Source: an uncultured Clostridia bacterium (GTDB lineage: Bacteria > Bacillota > Clostridia > Lachnospirales > Lachnospiraceae). Taken from it: a DNA stretch of 15,864 nucleotides. Position numbers and translations under genes: made by a program. The stretch's first letter is position 1. The number at the start of each line of letters is the position of its first letter. The stretch spans positions 1 to 15,864 of the forward strand of contig CAMJIC010000032.1 of NCBI GenBank assembly GCA_946405675.1. Reading direction: 5' to 3'. The notes beneath the pieces are model-generated. The model did not search any database. It saw only the letters and a program-made list of their open reading frames with translations, and had not been told where the DNA came from. Positions 12,922 to 15,864 of this stretch are shown piece by piece.

Positions 12922-14307
12922 ATGATGGAGATGGAGATGCCGGCGAAATACAGGATCGATACACCGGAAAACAAGGAGTTCCTGAAGTCATTGACAGAGG
13001 ATCTGCTGCGGTTTGGCCATGGGATCGTCTCTCCGGGGGGATCGGCTTATTATCTGCGCGCGGACGGGAGTCCCTGGAAGGAGCATGTGCGTGAGACCTA
13101 TATCACCTGCAGAATGGCGCATTCCTATGCGATCGGGCATTTTCTGGGGCATGAGGGAAGTGAGGAGCTTATCGACGCAATGCTGCGGGGGCTGGACAAA
13201 GAGCTGCGTGATCCGGTGAACGGAGGATGGTATCTGGGTGTGGAGGCAGACGGGAAGCCGCTTCCGGAAAAGTGGTGCTATGTGCATGCGTTTGTGATCC
13301 TTGCGGCATCCTCCGCGCTGGCTGCGAAGCGGCCGGGGGCGAAGGAGCTTCTGGAAAATGCGCTGGATGTCTTTGACCGTTATTTCTGGAACGAAGAGGA
13401 AGGGATGACGGCGGACACCTGGAATGAGGATTTCTCGGTACTGGATGATTACCGGGGCCTGAACGCCAATATGCATACCGTGGAGGCATTCCTTGCGACA
13501 GCGGATGCCACCGGCGATGAGAAGTACAGGGAGCGGGCCGGGCGGATCATCCGGCGTGCCATCGGCTGGGCAAAGGCCAATGAATGGAGGCTCCCGGAGC
13601 ATTTTACCAAAGAATGGGTTCCGGATCTTGCATGCAATGAAGATAAGCCGGATGATCCCTTCAAGCCTTACGGCGCAACGCCGGGGCATGGGATTGAATG
13701 GGCGAGGCTGATCGCGCAGTGGGCCGTCTCATCCTTCCCGGAGGAAGGCACGGGAGAGCCGGCAGATGGTGCAGGAGAGCCGACGGATGGTGCAGGCTCC
13801 GGAGAATCAGCGGATGGTGCGGTTTCCAGTGGACACGCCCAGTCCCGGGGGTCTGGAGCCAGTAAGGGTTCCGGAATGGGTTCCGGGCGCGGCTGGTACA
13901 TTGAGGCATCGAAACACCTCTATGAACGTGCGGTGAAGGACGGCTGGAATGCGGACGGCGCACCCGGCCTGGTCTATACGACAGACTGGGAAGGGAAGCC
14001 GGTCGTCCATGACCGGATGCACTGGACACTGGCGGAGGCGATCAATACTTCTGCAGTGCTCTACCGCCTGACCTCGGATGCCAGGTATGCGGAGGATTAT
14101 GCGCGCTTCCTGAAGTATCTGGATGAGAAGGTGGCGGATCATGTACACGGCTCCTGGTTCGAGCAGCTTGACCGGAACAATGAGCTGCTTGAAACCGTAT
14201 GGCCGGGCAAGCCGGATCTGTATCATGCCCTGCAGGCAACGCTGATCCCTTATGCACATACCGGCGTTTCCATCGTGAGCGACCTGGCAGGGAGAGCGGC
14301 AGACTAA
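12922..14307 (+). CDS. AGE family sugar epimerase/isomerase
   Basis: The protein has 461 residues. It belongs to the N-acylglucosamine 2-epimerase (AGE) superfamily, (alpha/alpha)6-barrel enzymes that include GlcNAc 2-epimerases, cellobiose epimerases and YihS-type aldose-ketose isomerases. Conserved elements are YITCRMAHSYAIG, NPVNGGWY-like glycine-rich turn, NMHTVEAF (H185), TPGHGIEWARL (H256), DRMHWTLAEA (H367) and DLYHALQATLIPY (H435). The four histidines line the active site in the family. The pattern is closest to YihS-like mannose or ketose isomerases, but substrate cannot be read from sequence. AGGGAG lies 7 bases before the ATG; a second ATG follows at once. A repetitive insert of about 50 residues (275-325; GEPADGA repeats, then Gly/Ser-rich) interrupts the barrel between two helices. 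It is the last gene before the terminator at 14408. Confidence 0.9.
   Translation: MMEMEMPAKYRIDTPENKEFLKSLTEDLLRFGHGIVSPGGSAYYLRADGSPWKEHVRETYITCRMAHSYAIGHFLGHEGSEELIDAMLRGLDKELRDPVNGGWYLGVEADGKPLPEKWCYVHAFVILAASSALAAKRPGAKELLENALDVFDRYFWNEEEGMTADTWNEDFSVLDDYRGLNANMHTVEAFLATADATGDEKYRERAGRIIRRAIGWAKANEWRLPEHFTKEWVPDLACNEDKPDDPFKPYGATPGHGIEWARLIAQWAVSSFPEEGTGEPADGAGEPTDGAGSGESADGAVSSGHAQSRGSGASKGSGMGSGRGWYIEASKHLYERAVKDGWNADGAPGLVYTTDWEGKPVVHDRMHWTLAEAINTSAVLYRLTSDARYAEDYARFLKYLDEKVADHVHGSWFEQLDRNNELLETVWPGKPDLYHALQATLIPYAHTGVSIVSDLAGRAAD
13753..13821 (+). repeat. 21-bp repeats coding for GEPADGA-type heptapeptides
   Basis: Units at 13753-13773 and 13774-13794 (GEPADGA, GEPTDGA) differ at two bases. 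A third unit, GESADGA at 13801-13821, follows a 6-base gap. The period matches that of the array in the membrane protein gene, but the sequence does not. Confidence 0.8.
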
Positions 14308-14366
14308 CTACGGCGAGGCTTTCCAACGCAGCAGATGAGCGTTTGGACAAGTCAGATGTACAAGTT

Positions 14367-14401
14367 ATTCTGTAACAGATCCTAAGCCCTCCTTACAGAA
14401 T
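14367..14401 (+). other. Small inverted repeat in the AGE 3' region
   Basis: ATTCTGTAA (14367-14375) and TTACAGAAT (14393-14401) are exact 9-base inverted repeats around 17 bases, directly before the terminator. No T-run follows. It may be an RNA-stabilising stem or an operator; no role is assigned. Confidence 0.45.
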
Positions 14402-14407
14402 GTAAAG

Positions 14408-14442
14408 TAAAAGAGACGGTCTTCCGTCTCTTTTATTTTTTT
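14408..14442 (+). terminator. Strong rho-independent terminator of the aminopeptidase-AGE operon, possibly bidirectional
   Basis: A 12-bp perfect stem (14408-14419 with 14424-14435) closes a TCTT tetraloop and is followed by seven T residues (14436-14442). The A-rich 5' side gives a partial U-tract on the opposite strand, so it could also end the convergent metallophosphoesterase transcript, whose stop is at 14484. Confidence 0.92.
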
Positions 14443-14483
14443 AATGACATGGTTTTTGCGTTATGGCTGAAGTCTGCCAGTCG

Positions 14484-15635
14484 TCACGTTCCATGCACGT
14501 CCACCACCACAAATTCGGACTTGCAGCCGGTCTTGAAGATCAGGGACCAGTCCGCGATTCCGGAGCTGACAATAAAATCTGTGTGTTCCCGCCTTTCATG
14601 CCCGTAGCTTCGGTCGTAAGACCGGGTGAGCACGCCGATCTGATTGAACGGGAAGAACTGGCCGCCGTGGGTGTGTCCGCTCAGCACCAGGTCAGCGCCG
14701 GCTGCGGCTTCTTCGTCATATTCCAGGGGCTGATGATCCATGACGATCTTATACAGGCCGGGATCGAGTCCGTCCATCAGCTGGGCTGGCGTCATGCGGG
14801 AGCCGCCGCGCATCTCTTCGGATTTGTCCTGCCGCCCGACCACGTAGAAGCGGCCGTCGATCAGAACCGATTCATCCTGCAGGATCCTCACGCCATTCTT
14901 TTCCAGATTCTCACACAGATCCTGATTGTTCCAACCCTTGGCCTCATCGTTGAAGTATCCCTTGTCATGGTTGCCATAGCTGAAGAAGACACCATATTTG
15001 GTCTTCAGGTCACCCAGGGCTTCGCAGCTGCCGATCATGTCGTCCCTCGTGGTATCATCATCCACAAAATCCCCCGTGACCACGACAATGTCGGGATGCA
15101 CTTCGTTGATCCTGAGAATATGGTCATGAAAGCCTTGGGCGTCGAAGGTAGCGCCCACATGGGAGTCCGTGATCTGTACGATCCGAAGATCCCCCTTCAG
15201 ACGCTCACTTTCAAAGGTGTAATCCTTCTCCCAGACATGGGTGCACAGATACCATGCTATGGTCATGTAGATAATGGTGAAAATAATCGCGCAGGTTCCC
15301 GGAAGCCAGATGCCGGGGCCCTTCGCCTGAGATTTCGCGGAAGATTCCGGAAAACGTCCCGTGGTCTTCCGGATAATCAGGAAGACAAGCTCGCTCAGAA
15401 GCCAGAACCCGCCCAGATGGACGATGCAGATCACCGCATTGACAGGATTGAGCCTCAGATAGAGCAGCGAACTGACGACTGCGTAGATGGCGAGGGCGAA
15501 CAGCACCGCAATCTTCTTTCTGCCGCCGGAAACGGTCTGAATGAAAGGGAACCGGGCCGTGCGGAATGAGAGGTAGATCAGGCACAGCAGGACGGCAAGA
15601 AGAACAAGAGCCGCCAGGATCGCAAAAGCCCACAT
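14484..15635 (-). CDS. Membrane-anchored metallophosphoesterase
   Basis: The protein has 383 residues. The ATG at 15635 is chosen over an upstream in-frame ATG at 15755 because AAAGGAG lies 10 bases before it and the upstream extension lies across the promoter. Three or four N-terminal membrane segments (about 2-23, 40-60, 66-88, 111-131) precede a calcineurin-like phosphoesterase domain with all metal motifs: DSH (157-159), GDFVDD (188-193), GNHD (221-224) and GHTHGG (320-325). The layout resembles YkuE/YaeI-type enzymes, some of which act on lipid phosphates at the membrane; the substrate here is unknown. The domain should lie just outside the last membrane segment. The gene converges on the AGE gene and has its own promoter. 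Confidence 0.93.
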   Translation of the reverse strand: MWAFAILAALVLLAVLLCLIYLSFRTARFPFIQTVSGGRKKIAVLFALAIYAVVSSLLYLRLNPVNAVICIVHLGGFWLLSELVFLIIRKTTGRFPESSAKSQAKGPGIWLPGTCAIIFTIIYMTIAWYLCTHVWEKDYTFESERLKGDLRIVQITDSHVGATFDAQGFHDHILRINEVHPDIVVVTGDFVDDDTTRDDMIGSCEALGDLKTKYGVFFSYGNHDKGYFNDEAKGWNNQDLCENLEKNGVRILQDESVLIDGRFYVVGRQDKSEEMRGGSRMTPAQLMDGLDPGLYKIVMDHQPLEYDEEAAAGADLVLSGHTHGGQFFPFNQIGVLTRSYDRSYGHERREHTDFIVSSGIADWSLIFKTGCKSEFVVVDVHGT

Positions 15636-15665
15636 ATGAGAAACACTCCTTTCGTTATGTGTGGT

Positions 15666-15710
15666 GGCACTAAATTTGATGGCATTAAATTTGATGACAT
15701 TATATCGCAA
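15666..15710. repeat. 15-bp tandem repeats in the metallophosphoesterase leader
   Basis: GGCACTAAATTTGAT (15666-15680) and GGCATTAAATTTGAT (15681-15695) differ at one base. A third, diverged unit (GACATTATATCGCAA, 15696-15710) contains the -10 box of the minus-strand promoter. Confidence 0.75.
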
Positions 15711-15727
15711 GAAAGACTCTGCCGCAA
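15699..15727 (-). promoter_or_regulatory. Promoter of the metallophosphoesterase gene
   Basis: On the minus strand, TTGCGG (15722-15727) and a perfect TATAAT (15699-15704) are 17 bases apart. The leader is about 60 nt and contains the 15-bp repeats and the AAAGGAG ribosome binding site. Confidence 0.55.
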
Positions 15728-15743
15728 CGATGTGTCCCGATTC

Positions 15744-15789
15744 GTTACAAGTCACACCCCCGCCAGGTTACAAGTCACACCCTGGCCAG
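15744..15789. repeat. 23-bp direct repeats containing GTTACAAGTCACACCC
   Basis: Two units, 15744-15766 and 15767-15789, share the first 16 bases and the final GCCAG, and a degraded third begins at 15790. The second ends in the palindrome CCTGGCCAGG (15781-15790). ACAAGTCACACCC also occurs at 2455-2467, so the motif is dispersed. The rest of the window to 15864 shows nothing that I can support as a gene. Confidence 0.75.
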
Positions 15790-15864
15790 GTCACAGTTCA
15801 CTGCCCGGTCGGTCAGGCTATGGATTGCGTCGGAGGGCCGCTCGCGCTTATGTCCTCGCGTAGC

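Noticed and set aside
14463..15569. 368-residue plus-strand ORF opposite the metallophosphoesterase
   Set aside because: The minus strand has all the phosphoesterase metal motifs and membrane segments; the plus frame shows none and begins next to the terminator.
15636..15863. 75-residue plus-strand ORF at the right end
   Set aside because: Covers the metallophosphoesterase promoter and intergenic repeats, with no family match.

Overview
The window looks like chromosome of an anaerobic Gram-positive Firmicute, most likely a Lachnospiraceae-type clostridium. The basis is a C-terminal rubrerythrin domain of the clostridial reverse-rubrerythrin type, strong GGAGG-type ribosome binding sites, TTGACA/TATAAT-type promoters, and a RelB-like antitoxin paired with a zeta-type kinase in a form familiar from that family. 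Species cannot be fixed from the sequence. The housekeeping genes read as clearly GC-richer than the genes at 914-3739 and 6055-6935, which fits acquisition of the latter.

Left part (1-3740): the end of a rubrerythrin gene, then a promoter and about 100 nt of leader-like RNA ending in a strong terminator with a competing antiterminator arm. Next come a perfect 34-bp palindrome and a truncated copy of an antitoxin promoter and 5' end. An AlbA_2/HATPase_c_4/winged-helix gene follows (914-2449), then a palindrome-rich intergenic element, then a complete RelB-like antitoxin and zeta kinase pair (2803-3739). The stub and the full antitoxin share 115 gap-free bases and bracket the AlbA_2 gene.

Middle part (3720-7223): typA/bipA, driven by a promoter that overlaps the end of the zeta gene and with a dispersed palindrome in its leader. 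After it come a 21-bp hairpin and an MNT nucleotidyltransferase/HEPN pair. The HEPN gene ends over what looks like a fragment of a bacteriohemerythrin gene. A degenerate 15-bp tandem repeat then supplies the candidate promoter of the next operon. Three toxin- or defence-like modules thus sit around typA.

Right part (7224-14442): a probable operon of an M18 aminopeptidase, a large polytopic membrane protein, a LacI-type sugar-binding domain fused to a diguanylate cyclase, and an AGE-family sugar epimerase/isomerase, closed by a strong terminator. Facing it is a membrane-anchored metallophosphoesterase (14484-15635, minus strand) with its own promoter and short tandem repeats upstream.

The most unusual features are: (a) in-frame low-complexity or tandem-repeat insertions in five of the larger proteins, one of which splits the GGDEF domain; (b) the duplicated antitoxin control region with its 34-bp palindrome ahead of the AlbA_2 gene; (c) the terminator/antiterminator leader at 430-570; (d) the dispersed GTAACTGTTC palindromes. 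No wholly new system can be demonstrated from sequence alone. The AlbA_2 gene bracketed by antitoxin control regions is the best candidate for one.
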